Source of the DNA: Orychophragmus violaceus
Taxonomy: Eukaryota; Streptophyta; Magnoliopsida; Brassicales; Brassicaceae
DNA: 64,000 bases
Reading direction: 5' to 3'
Assembly: GCA_030180135.1 (NCBI GenBank)
Contig: CM058235.1
Coordinates: 95,351,006 to 95,415,005 of the forward strand
Positions 33,714 to 44,908 of the stretch are shown here, one piece after another. Numbering within the stretch: position 1 is the stretch's first letter; each line of letters opens with the position of its first letter. The notes under the pieces are model-generated. The model made no database searches and was not told the DNA's origin. It worked only from the letters and a program-made list of their open reading frames with translations. The position numbers and the translations under genes are program-made.

Positions 33714-35058
33714 GCCTTTGCTTGCCCTCAAGCAAAACATAGAACTAAAACATGGTGAAGAGGATTGAAAACTCTTCAGAAACTCATTTCATCCTAGAAG
33801 CTACAATACTCAGATTCCCCTTAGTAAACCACTGCAAGAATCAATTACAGGATATCAAGACCAACATGTACTTCCCCCAAACTTAGCAACTGTCCTAGGT
33901 AAACTCCACAATCACATTCAAGCATTCAAATTCTCCCTACTGACTTCTGCAAGTATTTAAGTGCGGTCTCACCTAAGGATTATCGATCAAAGGGCACATG
34001 GATTCTTACCTTATCAGCTCTAGACCACCATACTATCTTTCTCTAGTCCCTTTCTTCTCTTTCCCTTCTTTAACAACTGATTTTTCCCCACTGGGTATCA
34101 TTTTATTTTTTTTTATCAGTGTTCTTCCCGTTATGGGGTGTACTTTGGACACATTCCATGGATCACATGAGAGATAATAGTGTTTGCTACTATTCACATG
34201 ACCACTTCGGAGTTACTAACTCATTCTCAGTTTATTATTATTATTTTTTTTTTCTTTACAGAAGGGGAGAAGGGAACTAAATAGGACAGGTTTACAGGCT
34301 GTGTCAGAACTAACAAGGGAATCCGACACAAAGTATACCAAGCCCTTAGGTGAGAAATCTAAGTCAGTATTAAGGTTGAAGTCAGTAAAGGATCCTCTGA
34401 TACCTGAAGTGATGTGGGTGTTCCCAGTAGGTTGATCTGTGATGGGGTTTTCTAACAGTCAGAGATAGATCCTGCAACTTCATCCCAATGGTTACTTAAG
34501 TTCCTGCAAGTCTTGTAAATCTTCTCAGAAAATCATAGTTTCTTACTTAAACAATTTTGACTCAATAAAACAAAATTTTTTGAAAAAACGGACTGACTCT
34601 TAAGAAAACAGAAAACAAAAGTCAGTAGCACCTCCCCCACACTTAAGACACACTGTCCCCAGTAGTGTCCAGCGAAGGATCGGTAAAAAGAAAATAAAAA
34701 TTGAAAAGGTGAAATTGTGTCTGTCAGGTTACCTCTGTCGCTGAGCATCGATCGTTGCACTAAGTGCATCGACCGTTACTTGGCGATTTTCGTGTATAGT
34801 CGATCGTTGCTCAGGACCGCAACGATCGCTGCAATGCGATTCCTTTCGTGTTGTGACGATCGACACAGAAGTGCGTCGATCGTTGCACTGCGATTTAACC
34901 GAGACCTGCAAACATAAACTCACCAGAAACAAAAACAAACGTAAAATCCTAACAAAAACACCAAAAATTAAGTAGAAAAACACCAGTACCTAATGGTGGG
35001 TTGCCTCCCACCCAGCGCTTGTTTAAGGTCAATAGCTTGACTGGACGGATGGGAATTT
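33714..35058 (-). other. 3' non-coding region of the pol-bearing element
   Basis: About 1.35 kb between the pol stop and the purine tract, homologous to 30262-31580. It contains three closely spaced CGATCG motif pairs at 34743-34783, 34799-34838 and 34853-34890. Short frames here (34533-34983) vary and are motif-driven; I call no gene. Confidence 0.75.
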
Positions 35059-38000
35059 TCAAGTAGAGGGTGCAGCATCCAGAGGCAAAATCTGTCCCCT
35101 TGGAATCTCGGCCTTAGCCCAATAGTGTTTTACCCTCTGCCCATTAACAGCAAACTCATTACCTTCCTTGCCAATCAAAATGACAGCTCCATATGGACGC
35201 ACTTCTTTGATCGTGTAGGGTCCAGACCATCTTGACTTCAGCTTGCCTGGAAACAAATGCAAACGAGAATTGTACAACAGTACCTGATCGTTAGGCTTAA
35301 ATCGTCTGGAGACAATCTTTTTGTCATGATAAGCCTTAGTCCTTTCCTTGTACAACTTTGAGTTCTCATAGGCAAAATGTCTAATCTCATCCAACTCATT
35401 GAGCTGTATCAATCTCCTCTCTGCAGCTGGTTTGAGGTCAAAGTTCATCTGTTTTACAGCCCATGCTGCCTTGTGCTCAAGTTCTACTGGCAGATGACAT
35501 GCTTTCCCATACAGCAAATGGAATGGAGTAGTCCCTAATGGTGTTTTAAATGCAGTCCTGTAGGCCCATAAAGCATCATCAAGCTTAGCTGCCCAATCTT
35601 TCCTTGTCTTCCCAACTGTCTTCTCCAGGATCTCCTTGATTTGTCTGTTAGAAACCTCTACCTGTCCACTAGTCTGTGGGTGATAAGGAGTAGCAACTCG
35701 GTGGTGCACTCCATGCTTCCTCAGGAGCTTCTCAAAAACCTTATTAATAAAGTGAGATCCTCCATCACTAATAACTATCCGAGGTACTCCAAATCTAGGG
35801 AATATGATGGATTTAAATAGCTTAATGACTACTGAAGAGTCATTGGTTGGACTAGCTATTGCTTCTACCCACTTAGAAACATAATCCACAGCAACTAATA
35901 TGAATTTATTCCCATAAGATGAGGGAAAGGGACCCATAAAGTCTATGCCCCAGCAATCAAAAACCTCAACCTCAAGAATGAAATTCTGAGGCATCTCATG
36001 CTTCCTGCTTATTTTCCCTCTCCTCTGGCAGGCATCACAATGAGAAATAAAGGAGTGAGTATCAGCGAACATTGTAGGCCACCAGAAACCTGCTTGCAAA
36101 ACCTTAGACACAGTCTTAAATGTAGCAAAATGTCCTGCATAATCTGATCCGTGACAGTGGAAAAGGATATCTGGAACCTCTGACTCAGCAACACATCTTC
36201 TATAAAGGCCATCCGAACAATGCTTATAGAGGTAAGGTTCATCCCAATAGTACCTCCTAAGTTCTCTGAAAAACCTCTTCTTTTCATATCCTTTCAGATT
36301 ATCTGGTTCAGTCTCTGCAGCTAGATAATTTTCTATGTTTGCATACCATGGTCGATCATTTGTTGCGACAGCATTAATATCGAACTCATGCCTTCCAATA
36401 CGTATTGTGAAAGTTTCTGCGTCTGTATCCGTGCTGCAACGATCGTCACAGTCGGATGTATCGATCGTCGCTGTCCCGATAGATGCATCGATCGATGCTG
36501 ACGTAGCATCGATCGACGCAACGCGATTAATCCGACAGTTCTGCAGATCTCTGTCCAAATCTGTCTCACAGATTGTCCCAACCATATTGACGTTTTCTTC
36601 AGGCAAATAGTCATTAATTGGCACGTCCTCCTCAACTAGCATCCTCGAAAGATGGTCAGCAACTCCATTCTCAACCCCTTTCTTATCTCTTACTTCAATA
36701 TCAAATTCATGAAGCAACAGGATACATCTCAACAATCTTGGCTTAGCATCCTTCTTCTGCATCAGATACTTCAGTGCTGAATGATCAGTGTGGACAATTA
36801 CCTTAGAGCCAACAAGATAAGAGCGAAATTTCTCAAATGCAAAGACAACTGCCAGCAACTCCTTCTCTGTAGTGGCATAGTTTCTTTGTGCATCATCCAG
36901 TGTCCTACTGGCATAATAGATAGCATGAAGCTTTCTATCTTTCTTTTGTACAAGAACAGCTCCTACAGAATAATCACTTGCATCACACATTACTTCGAAA
37001 GGCAAATCCCAATCCGGTGGCTGAACTATGGGAGCACTCACCAGTGCCTGCTTGATCTGTTCAAATGCAGTTTGACAATCTGCAGTGAACTCAAATTTTG
37101 TGTCTTTGCACAGCAAAGCAGTTAGTGGCCTAGCAATCCTACTAAAATCCTTGATGAACCGTCTATAGAAGCCAGCATGTCCAAGAAAGCTTCTAATAGA
37201 CTTAACAGAATCAGGTGCCTGCAGGTTGGTCATCACCTCGATTTTAGCGCGGTCCACCTCTATTCCTGCTTCGGACACTTTATGTCCAAGCACGATGCCA
37301 TCTCTGACCATGAAATGGCACTTCTCCCAGTTAAGAACTAAGTGCTTCTCTTCACATCTTTTCAGAACCTTACACAGATTATCTAAGCATTCATTATAGG
37401 ATGATCCATATACTGAGAAATCATCCATGAATACTTCCATAAAATCCTCAATCATATCTGTGAATATGGACATCATGCATCTCTGAAAAGTGGCTGGTGC
37501 ATTGCAGAGTCCAAAAGGCATCCTACGGTAAGCAAAAGTCCCATATGGACAAGTAAAAGTGGTCTTTCCCTGATCCTCTGGATGGATGGGAATCTGAAAG
37601 AAACCTGAGTAGCCATCTAAAAAGCAGTAGTAAGGATGATTTGCTAACCTTTCGAGCATCTGATCAATAAAAGGTAAAGGAAAATGATCTTTCCTAGTAG
37701 CAGCATTAAGCTTTCTGTAGTCTATGCACATCCTGTGTCCTGTCACAGTCCTAGTAGGTATCAGCTCGTTCTTCTCATTCTTCACGACTGTAACACCGCC
37801 CTTCTTTGGTACTACATGGACTGGACTTACCCAATCACTATCAGAGATAGGATATATAATTCCAGCGTCAAGGAGTTTCATAATCTCCTTTTTGACTACT
37901 TCCTGCAGATTAGGATTAAGTCTCCTCTGATGTTCGATTGATGTCTTGGACTCATCCTCAAGATGTATCCGGTGCATGCACAGCTCTGGTGAGATACCTG

Positions 38001-38376
38001 AAATATCATTAAGGGAATAGCCAAGAGCTTTGCGATGCTTGCGCAGCTTGCTTAGCAGTAAAGTGAGCTCTGCGTTGTTCAGGCTAGCATTAACAATCAA
38101 TGGGTATGTTGAATTAGGTCCAAGAAAAGCGTACCTTAGCCCGGATGGAAGTTGTTTCAGATCTATTTTCGGAGCCTTTTCCTCTGCCCAGTCTCTGTCG
38201 TCTTGCAACGATCGATGCTTAGATGGTGTCGATCGTTGCAGTCCCGCGTCAGACACTTCTACCTGCATTGCAACCTCGACAGAATCCATCAATCTTGTAT
38301 AGCACATTGCAGGCTCGTCCTGTAGGTATTCCAACTCCAAAATAGAACTCAGTAAAGCCCTCTCTAGTGGTTCCAT
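35059..38376 (-). CDS. Athila-type gypsy pol: RT, RNase H and integrase
   Basis: An uninterrupted frame of 1105 residues. RT spans about 165-345, with FMDD at 316-319 and the CIDYRKLNAAT, GYSGFFQI and MPFGLCNAPATFQR motifs. RNase H spans about 455-580 (CDASD 464-468, HTDHSALKYL about 529, GVADHLSR). A spacer at 617-650 is made of repeated SIDA/SIDT peptides encoded by CGATCG motifs. Integrase has H740, H749, C780 and C783 for zinc, and the triad D812, D871, E907 (35 residues between the last two). Protease and gag are missing. The first ATG (38374-38376) lies in satellite sequence fused to the truncated gene, so the N-terminus is artificial. All catalytic residues I can check are present, which is unusual for such a truncated copy. 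Confidence 0.92.
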   Translation of the reverse strand: MEPLERALLSSILELEYLQDEPAMCYTRLMDSVEVAMQVEVSDAGLQRSTPSKHRSLQDDRDWAEEKAPKIDLKQLPSGLRYAFLGPNSTYPLIVNASLNNAELTLLLSKLRKHRKALGYSLNDISGISPELCMHRIHLEDESKTSIEHQRRLNPNLQEVVKKEIMKLLDAGIIYPISDSDWVSPVHVVPKKGGVTVVKNEKNELIPTRTVTGHRMCIDYRKLNAATRKDHFPLPFIDQMLERLANHPYYCFLDGYSGFFQIPIHPEDQGKTTFTCPYGTFAYRRMPFGLCNAPATFQRCMMSIFTDMIEDFMEVFMDDFSVYGSSYNECLDNLCKVLKRCEEKHLVLNWEKCHFMVRDGIVLGHKVSEAGIEVDRAKIEVMTNLQAPDSVKSIRSFLGHAGFYRRFIKDFSRIARPLTALLCKDTKFEFTADCQTAFEQIKQALVSAPIVQPPDWDLPFEVMCDASDYSVGAVLVQKKDRKLHAIYYASRTLDDAQRNYATTEKELLAVVFAFEKFRSYLVGSKVIVHTDHSALKYLMQKKDAKPRLLRCILLLHEFDIEVRDKKGVENGVADHLSRMLVEEDVPINDYLPEENVNMVGTICETDLDRDLQNCRINRVASIDATSASIDASIGTATIDTSDCDDRCSTDTDAETFTIRIGRHEFDINAVATNDRPWYANIENYLAAETEPDNLKGYEKKRFFRELRRYYWDEPYLYKHCSDGLYRRCVAESEVPDILFHCHGSDYAGHFATFKTVSKVLQAGFWWPTMFADTHSFISHCDACQRRGKISRKHEMPQNFILEVEVFDCWGIDFMGPFPSSYGNKFILVAVDYVSKWVEAIASPTNDSSVVIKLFKSIIFPRFGVPRIVISDGGSHFINKVFEKLLRKHGVHHRVATPYHPQTSGQVEVSNRQIKEILEKTVGKTRKDWAAKLDDALWAYRTAFKTPLGTTPFHLLYGKACHLPVELEHKAAWAVKQMNFDLKPAAERRLIQLNELDEIRHFAYENSKLYKERTKAYHDKKIVSRRFKPNDQVLLYNSRLHLFPGKLKSRWSGPYTIKEVRPYGAVILIGKEGNEFAVNGQRVKHYWAKAEIPRGQILPLDAAPST

Positions 38377-39565
38377 GACCCGAAAAAATTGACTCGAGTT
38401 TTTTTGAAACTATCAAGACCCAAACCGCTCAAATGGATAACAAAGAGGTCTGGTGAACAAATTGGTGGAAAAAACAATGACGGGACAGGATAAACTGATC
38501 CTATCCACCGGGAGAAGGAACCTAAGGCCAAAAACCCCTAATGGACTGACGGGAAGGAATATCTCGGCGTACTGACTGACGGGCTGGATTATCATGACCG
38601 GATGAACCGCCGGGAAGGATCCTAAGGCCAAAAACCACCCTAAATGACTTAAGGTGTGGAATCCCTCGGCCAAAACAATAAAGGACTAGCATTCTCGCGG
38701 CCAGAATGACTGACGGGATGGAAACGAACTGACGGAATCCTGTTAGTCAGTATGGCCGAGATAGTCCTTCACGTCATTTTGTTTCCATCCCGTCAGTCAT
38801 TCTGGCCGAGATAGTCCTTCCCGTCAGTTCGTTTCCATCCCGTCAGTCATTCTGGCCGCGAGCATGCTAGTCCTTTGTTGTTTTGGCTGAGGGATTCCAC
38901 ACCTTACGTCATTAGGGTGGTTTTTGGTCTTCGGATCCTTCCTGTCGGTGCATCCGGTCAGGATAATGCATCCCGTCAGTCAGTATGGCCGAGATAGTCC
39001 TTCCCGTCATTTTGTTTCCATCCCGTCAGTCAGTATGGCCGAGATAGTCCTTCCCATCAGTTCGTTTCCATCCCGTCAGTCATTCTGTCCGCGAGAAGGA
39101 CTATCTCGGCCATACTGACTGACGTGATGGATTATCCTGACCAGATGCACCGCCGAGAAGGATTCTAAGGCCAAAATGCAAGTTTCCATGACCCATTTTT
39201 TATTTTGGCCTAGGGATTCCACACCTTACGTCATTAGGGTGGTTTTTGGTCTTCGGATCCTTCCCGTCGGTGCATCCGGTCAGGATAATCCATCCCGTCA
39301 GTCAGTATGGCCGAGATAGTCCTTCCCGTCATTTTGTTTCCATCCCTTCAGTCAGTAGGGCCGAGATAGTCCTTCCCGTCAGTTCGTTTCCATCCCGTCA
39401 GTCTATATTACCGAGATAGTCCTTCCCGTCATTTCGTTTCCATCCCGTTAGTCAGTATGGCCGAGATAGTCCTTCCCGTCATTGCGTTTCCATCCCGTCA
39501 GTCATTCTGTCCGCGAGTATGCTAGTCCTTTGTTTTTTTGGTCGAGGGATTCCACACCTTACGTC
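38369..39565. repeat. 1.2-kb satellite segment, right copy of a direct repeat
   Basis: Copy of 26162-27358 at offset 12207 bp. It begins exactly where the minus-strand pol gene is cut (GGTTCCATGACC). Confidence 0.85.
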
Positions 39566-42246
39566 ATTAGGGTGGTTTTTGGTCTTAGGATCCTTCCCGG
39601 TGGTTCATCCGGTCATGATAATCCATCCCGTCAATCAGTATGGCCGAGATAGTCCTTCCCGTCATTTCGTTTCCATCCCGTCAGTCATTCTGGCCGCGAG
39701 AATGCTAGTCCTTGGTAGTTTTGCCCCAGGGATTCCACACCTTACGTCATTAGGGTGGGTTTTGGCCTTAGAATCCTTCTCGGCGGTGCATCTGGTCAGG
39801 ATAATCCATCCCGTCAATCAGTATGGCCGAGATAGTCCTTCCCGTCATTTCGTTTCCATCCCGTCAGTCAGTATGGCCGAGATAGTCCTTCCCGTCAGTT
39901 CGTTTCCATCACGTCAGTCAGTATGGCCGAGATAGTCCTTCCCGTCATTTCGTTTCCATCCCATCAGTCATTCTGTCCGCGAGAATGCTAGTCTTTTTTT
40001 ATTTTGACGGAGGGATTCCACACCTTACGTCCATTTGGGTGGTTTTGGCCTTAGGATCCTTCCCGGCGGTTCATCCGGTCATGATAATCCAGCCCGTCAG
40101 TCATTATGGCCGAGACTGTTTTTCCCGTCAGTTTGTTTCCATCCAGTCAGTGGTTCTGGCTGCGAGAACGCTAGTCCTTGGTAATTTTGCCCCAGGGATT
40201 CCACACCTTACGTCCATTTGGGTGGTTTTTGGTCTTAGAATCCTTCCCGTCGGTGCATCCGGTCAGGATAATCCATCCCGTCAGTCAGTATAGCCGAGAT
40301 AGTTTTTCCCGTCAGTTCGTTTCCATCCAGTCAGTGGTTCTGGCTGCGAGAACGCTAGTCCTTGGTAGTTTTGCCCCAGGGATTCCACACCTTACGTCCA
40401 TTTGGGTGGTTTTTGGTCTTAGGATCCTTCCCGTCGGTGCATCCGGTTAGGATAATCCCTCCCGTCAGTCAGTATGGCCGAGATAGTCCTTCCCGTCATT
40501 TTGTTTCCATCCCGTCAGTCAGTATGGCCGAGATAGTCCTTCACGTCAGTTCGTTTCCATCCCGTCAGTCATTCTGGCCGCGAGAATGCTAGTCCTTTGT
40601 TGTTTTGGCTGAGGGATTCCACACCTTACGTCATTAGGGTGGTTTTTGGTCTTCGGATCCTTCCCGTCGGTTCATCCGGTCATGATAATCCATCCCGTCA
40701 GTCAGTATGGCCGAGATATTCCTTCCCGTCAGTCCATTAGGGGGTTTTTGGCCTTAGGATCCTTCCCCCGGTGGATAGGATCAGTTTATCCTATCCCGTC
40801 ATTGTTTTTTCCACCAATTTCTTCACCAGACCTCTTTGTTATCCATTTGAGAGGTTTGGGTCTTGATAGTTTCAAAAAAACTCGAGTCAATTTTTTCGGG
40901 TCATGGAACCTTGGTTCTCGGTAGGCTATAACCTTCCCACAGTGTATAGACGGGTTTTTCGGGTCATTTGTTTTCCACCAATTTCTTCACCAGACCTCTT
41001 TTATATCCCGTTTTAAGGGTTTTGGTCATGATAGTTTCAAAAAAACTCGATCCAATTCTTCCTGGGTCATGGAAACTTGCATTTTGGCCTTAGAATCCTT
41101 CTCGGCGGTGCATCTGGTCAGGATAATCCATCACGTCAGTCAGTATGGCCGAGATAGTCCTTCCCGTCATTTCATTTCCATCCCATCAGTCATTCTGTCC
41201 GCGAGAATGCTAGTCTTTTTTTATTTTGGCTGACTTCCCGTCAGTCATTCTGGCCGAGATAGTCCTTCCCGTCAGTTTGTTTCCATCCCGTCAGTCATTC
41301 TGGCCGCGATACTGCTAGTCCTTTGTTGTTTTGGTCAAGGGATTCCACACCTTACGTTATTTAGGGTGGTTTTTGGCATTAGGATCCTTCCCGGCGGTTC
41401 ATCCGGTCAGGATAATCCATCCCGTCAGTCATTATGGCCGAGATAGTCTTTTCCATCAGTTCGTTTCCATCCCGTCAGTGATTTTGGCCGCGAGAATGCT
41501 AGTCCTTGGTAGTTTTGGCCGAGGGATTCCACACCTTACGTTATTTTGGGTGGTTTTTGGTCTTAGGATCCTTCCCGTCGGTGCATCCAGTCAGGATAAT
41601 CCATCCCGTCAGTCAGTATGGCCGAGATAGTCCTTCCCGTCAGTTCGTTTCCATCCCGTCAGTCAGTATGGCCGAGATAGTCCTTCCTGTCAGTTCGTTT
41701 CCATCCCGTCAGTCATTCTGGCCGAGATAGTCCTTTGTTGTTTTGGTCGAGGGATTCCACACCTTACGTCCATTTGGGTGGTTTTTTGGCCTTAGGATCC
41801 TTCCTGGCGGTTCATCCGGTCACGATAATCCATCCCGTCAGTCATTATGGCCGAGACAGTTTTTCCCGTCAGTTCGTTTCCATCACGTCAGTCAGTATGG
41901 CCGAGATAGTCCTTCCCGTCAGTTCGTTTCCATCCCGTCAGTCATTCTGGCTGCGAGAACGCTAGTCCTTTGTAGTTTTTCCCCAGGGATTCCACACCTT
42001 ACGTCATTTAGGGTGGTTTTTGGCCTTAGGATCCTTCCCGGCGGTTCATCCGGTCATGATAACCCATCCCGTCAGTCAGTATGGCCGAGATAGTCCTTCC
42101 CGTCATTTTGTTTCCATCCCGTCAGTCAGTATGGCCGAGATAGTCCTTCCCGTCAGTTCGTTTCCATCCCGTCAGTCATTCTGGCCGGGAGCATGCTAGT
42201 CCTTTGTTTTTTTTGGCCGAGGGATTCCACACCTTACGTCATTTAG

Positions 42247-42583
42247 GGTGGTTTTTTTGCCTTAGGATCCTTCCCGGCGGTTCATCCGGTCATGAAAATC
42301 AAGCCCGTCAGTCAGTATGGCCGAGATATTCCTCCCCGTCAGTCCATTAGGGGTTTTTGGCCTTAGGATCCTTCTCCCGGTGGATAGGATCAGTTTATCC
42401 TATCCCGTCATTGTTTTTTCCACCAATTTCTTCACCAGACCTCTTTGTTATCCATTTGAGAGGTTTGGGTCTTGATAGTTTCAAAAAAACTCGAGTCAAT
42501 TTTTTTGGGTCATGGAACCTTGGTTCTCGGTAGGCTATAACCTTCCCACGGTGTATAGACGGGTTTTTCGGGTCATTTGTTTT
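42247..42583 (+). repeat. Left arm of a large satellite palindrome
   Basis: This arm reads from GCCTTAGGATCC to CGGGTCATTTGTTTT and is the approximate reverse complement of 42603-42935. Only 19 bp separate the arms (42584-42602). Confidence 0.88.
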
Positions 42584-42602
42584 CTGGTGAAGAAACTGGT
42601 GG

Positions 42603-42935
42603 AAAACAAATGACCCGAAAAACCCGTCTATACACCGTGGGAAGGTTATAGCCTATCGAGAACCAAGGTTCCATGACCCGAAAAAATTGACTCGAGTTTT
42701 TTTGAAAATATCAAGACCCAAACCTCTCAAATGGATAACAAAGAGGTCTGGTGAAGAAATTGGTGGAAAAAACAATGACGGGATATGATAAACTGATCCT
42801 ATCCACCAGGAGGAGGATCCTAAGGCCAAAAAACCCCTAATGGACTGACGTGAAGGAATATCTCGGCCATACTGACTGACGGGCTGGATTATCATGACCG
42901 GATGAACCGCCGGGAAGGATCCTAAGGCCAAAATG
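42603..42935 (-). repeat. Right arm of a large satellite palindrome
   Basis: This arm runs from AAAACAAATGACCCG to GGATCCTAAGGCC. It mirrors the left arm with scattered mismatches only. The pair could extrude a cruciform or give a long hairpin RNA. Confidence 0.88.
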
Positions 42936-44171
42936 CAAGTTTCCATGATCCAGGAAGAATTGGATCGAGTTTTTTTTGAAACTATCATGACCAAAACCCT
43001 TAAAATGGGATATAAAAGAGGTCTCGTGAAGAAATTGGTGGAAAACAAATGACCCGAAAAACCCGTCTATGGATCGTGGGAAGGTTATAGCCTACCGAGA
43101 ACCAAGGTTCCATGACCAGAAAAAATTGACTCGAGTTTTTTTGAAACTATCAAGACCCAAACCTCTCAAATGGATAACAAAGAGGTCAGGTGAAGAAATT
43201 GGTGGAAAAAACAATGACGGGATAGGATAAACTGATCCTATCCACCGGGAGAAGGATCCTAAGGCCAAAAACCCCCTAATGGACTGACGGGAAGGAATAT
43301 CTCAGCCATACTGACTGACGGGATGGATTATCATGACCGGATGAACCGCCGGGAAGGATCCTAAGGCCAAAACCCACCCTAAATGACGTAAGGTGTGGAA
43401 TCCCTTGGCCAAAACAACAAAGGACTAGCATTCTCGCGGCCAGAATGACTGACGGGATAGAAACGAACTGACGGGAAGGACTATCTCGGCCATACTGACT
43501 TACGTGATGGATTATCCTGACCAGATGCACCGCCGAGAAGGATTCTAAGGCCAAAATGCAAGTTTCCATGACCCAGGAAGAATTGGATCGAGTTTTTTTG
43601 AAACTATCTTGTCAAAACCCTTAAAATGGGATATAAAAGAGGTATGGTGAAGAAATTGGTGGAAAACAAATGACCCGAAAAACCAGTCTATACACCGTGG
43701 GAAGGTTATAGCCTACCGAGAACCAAGGTTCCATGACCCGAAAAAATTGACTCGAGTTTTTTTGAAACTATCATGACCAAAACCCTTAAAATGGAATATA
43801 AAAGAGGTCTGGTGAAGAAATTGGTGGAAAACAAATGTCCCGAAAAACCCGTCTATACACCGTGGGAAGGTTATAGCCTATCGAGAACCAAGGTTCCATG
43901 ACCCGAAAAAATTGACTCGAGTTTTTTTGAAATTATCAAGACCCAAACCTCTCAAATGGATAACAAAGAGGTCTGGTGAAGAAATACTATCAAGACCCAA
44001 ACCTCTCAAATGGATAACAAAGAGGTCTGGTGAAGAAATTGGTGGAAAAAACAATGACGGGATAGGATAAATTGATCCTATCCACCGGGAGAAGGATCCT
44101 AAGGCCAAAAACCCCTAATGGACTGACAGGAAGGAATATCTCGGCCATACTAACTGACGGGCTGGATTATC

Positions 44172-44800
44172 TGTTGGAATTGTGTCCAGTAATCTCGGTA
44201 CTGTCTCTAGAAAGTAAGAGTATGTCAATGATCAGACATAAGTCATATAATACTGGGGGTCATGATGGCTTGCTAGAGTCCGCTCATGATCTATAAGTCT
44301 TGGACTTATTGCCTTTATTATATGATCCCATATGGGTCACACGCCTAAGCTAACGGGAAAATACGAAGGAACGGTTTAACAGAAGTACGGTAAAAGTGCT
44401 AGGCATTTACTGTACTTAGAGAGACTAAAGGGCCTGATTAAATCCAAGGGATTTAATCAGAACTGAGAATTGGGCCCAAAAGCCCATAAGAACTGGACAA
44501 GGGTTTTATTAAATAAAACTTGCCCTAGCTCTTATTTTTCTCAAGCTTATGCGCCTCCCTCCTCTCTCTCTGCGCCTCCTCTCTTTTGGTGTAGTAGCCT
44601 CTCTTCCCGAAGTGTGCGTGTGTGAGCCTTTGGAGGAACAACCTCTTGGTGGTTCTGCTGATCTCTGACCCGTACCTCCATTCCGCTGCATAAACAAGGT
44701 AACAGGTGAGATCCTTTATGTTTCTAGCAAGAGAACCTAGATCTGGCATGTTTAGGAGTTTAATCTGAAGAATTGAATCAGGATTAACACTAAAACCCTT
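44172..44800 (+). repeat. 5' LTR of Copia-2
   Basis: Starts TGTTGGAATTGTGTCC and matches the 3' LTR to GGATTAACACTAAA, then diverges. No TGGTATCAGAG primer site follows; instead an inverted RT piece starts at once. Confidence 0.85.
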
Positions 44801-44908
44801 CTTGGATTTTGGATCTAAAGGTAGAGATCCAAAAGAGCTAGTAGGACAATGTCAGGATTCTTAAATTGACAAAGTCCTACATGTTTTCAGCAATCCAAGA
44901 AGGGTTTT
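44792..44908. repeat. Degenerate inverted RT repeat in Copia-2
   Basis: AAAACCCTTCTTGGATT (44792-44808) is a perfect inverted match to 44892-44908. Inside it, GTAGGAC (44841) pairs with GTCCTAC (44874). The inner sequence resembles antisense and then sense versions of the RT segment before SKKGF. The pattern resembles the cleaner hairpin in Copia-1. Confidence 0.65.

Larger units (their letters stand above)
32485..38370 (-). mobile_element. 5'-truncated Athila-type gypsy element with intact pol
   Basis: In sense order (from high to low coordinates) this element has pol (RT, RNase H, integrase), a non-coding 3' region, a purine tract and a 3' LTR. The 5' LTR, primer site, gag and protease are absent because satellite replaces them at 38370. 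Polymerase phrasing (FMDDFSVYGSS, FLGHAGFYRRFIKDFS) and the neighbour's tRNA-Asp-type primer site support the Athila lineage. No env-like third ORF is present between pol and the LTR. Confidence 0.87.
38371..44171. repeat. Satellite array, mosaic orientation, with a large palindrome
   Basis: Reverse orientation 38371-38735, plus to 39098, reverse 39099-39196, plus to 42583, then reverse from 42603 to 44171. Variants with CCATTTGGGTGG and GCTGCGAGAACGCTAG phrases are common at 40010-41760, marking a sub-family also seen at 1080-1200 and 49900-50050. A short internal duplication of the CAAACCTCTCAAATGGATAA phrase lies at 43990-44040. No gene is seen. Confidence 0.9.

Noticed and set aside
36009..36635. 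Frames overlapping pol on the same strand and on the plus strand
   Set aside because: Alternative-frame shadows of the intact pol gene.
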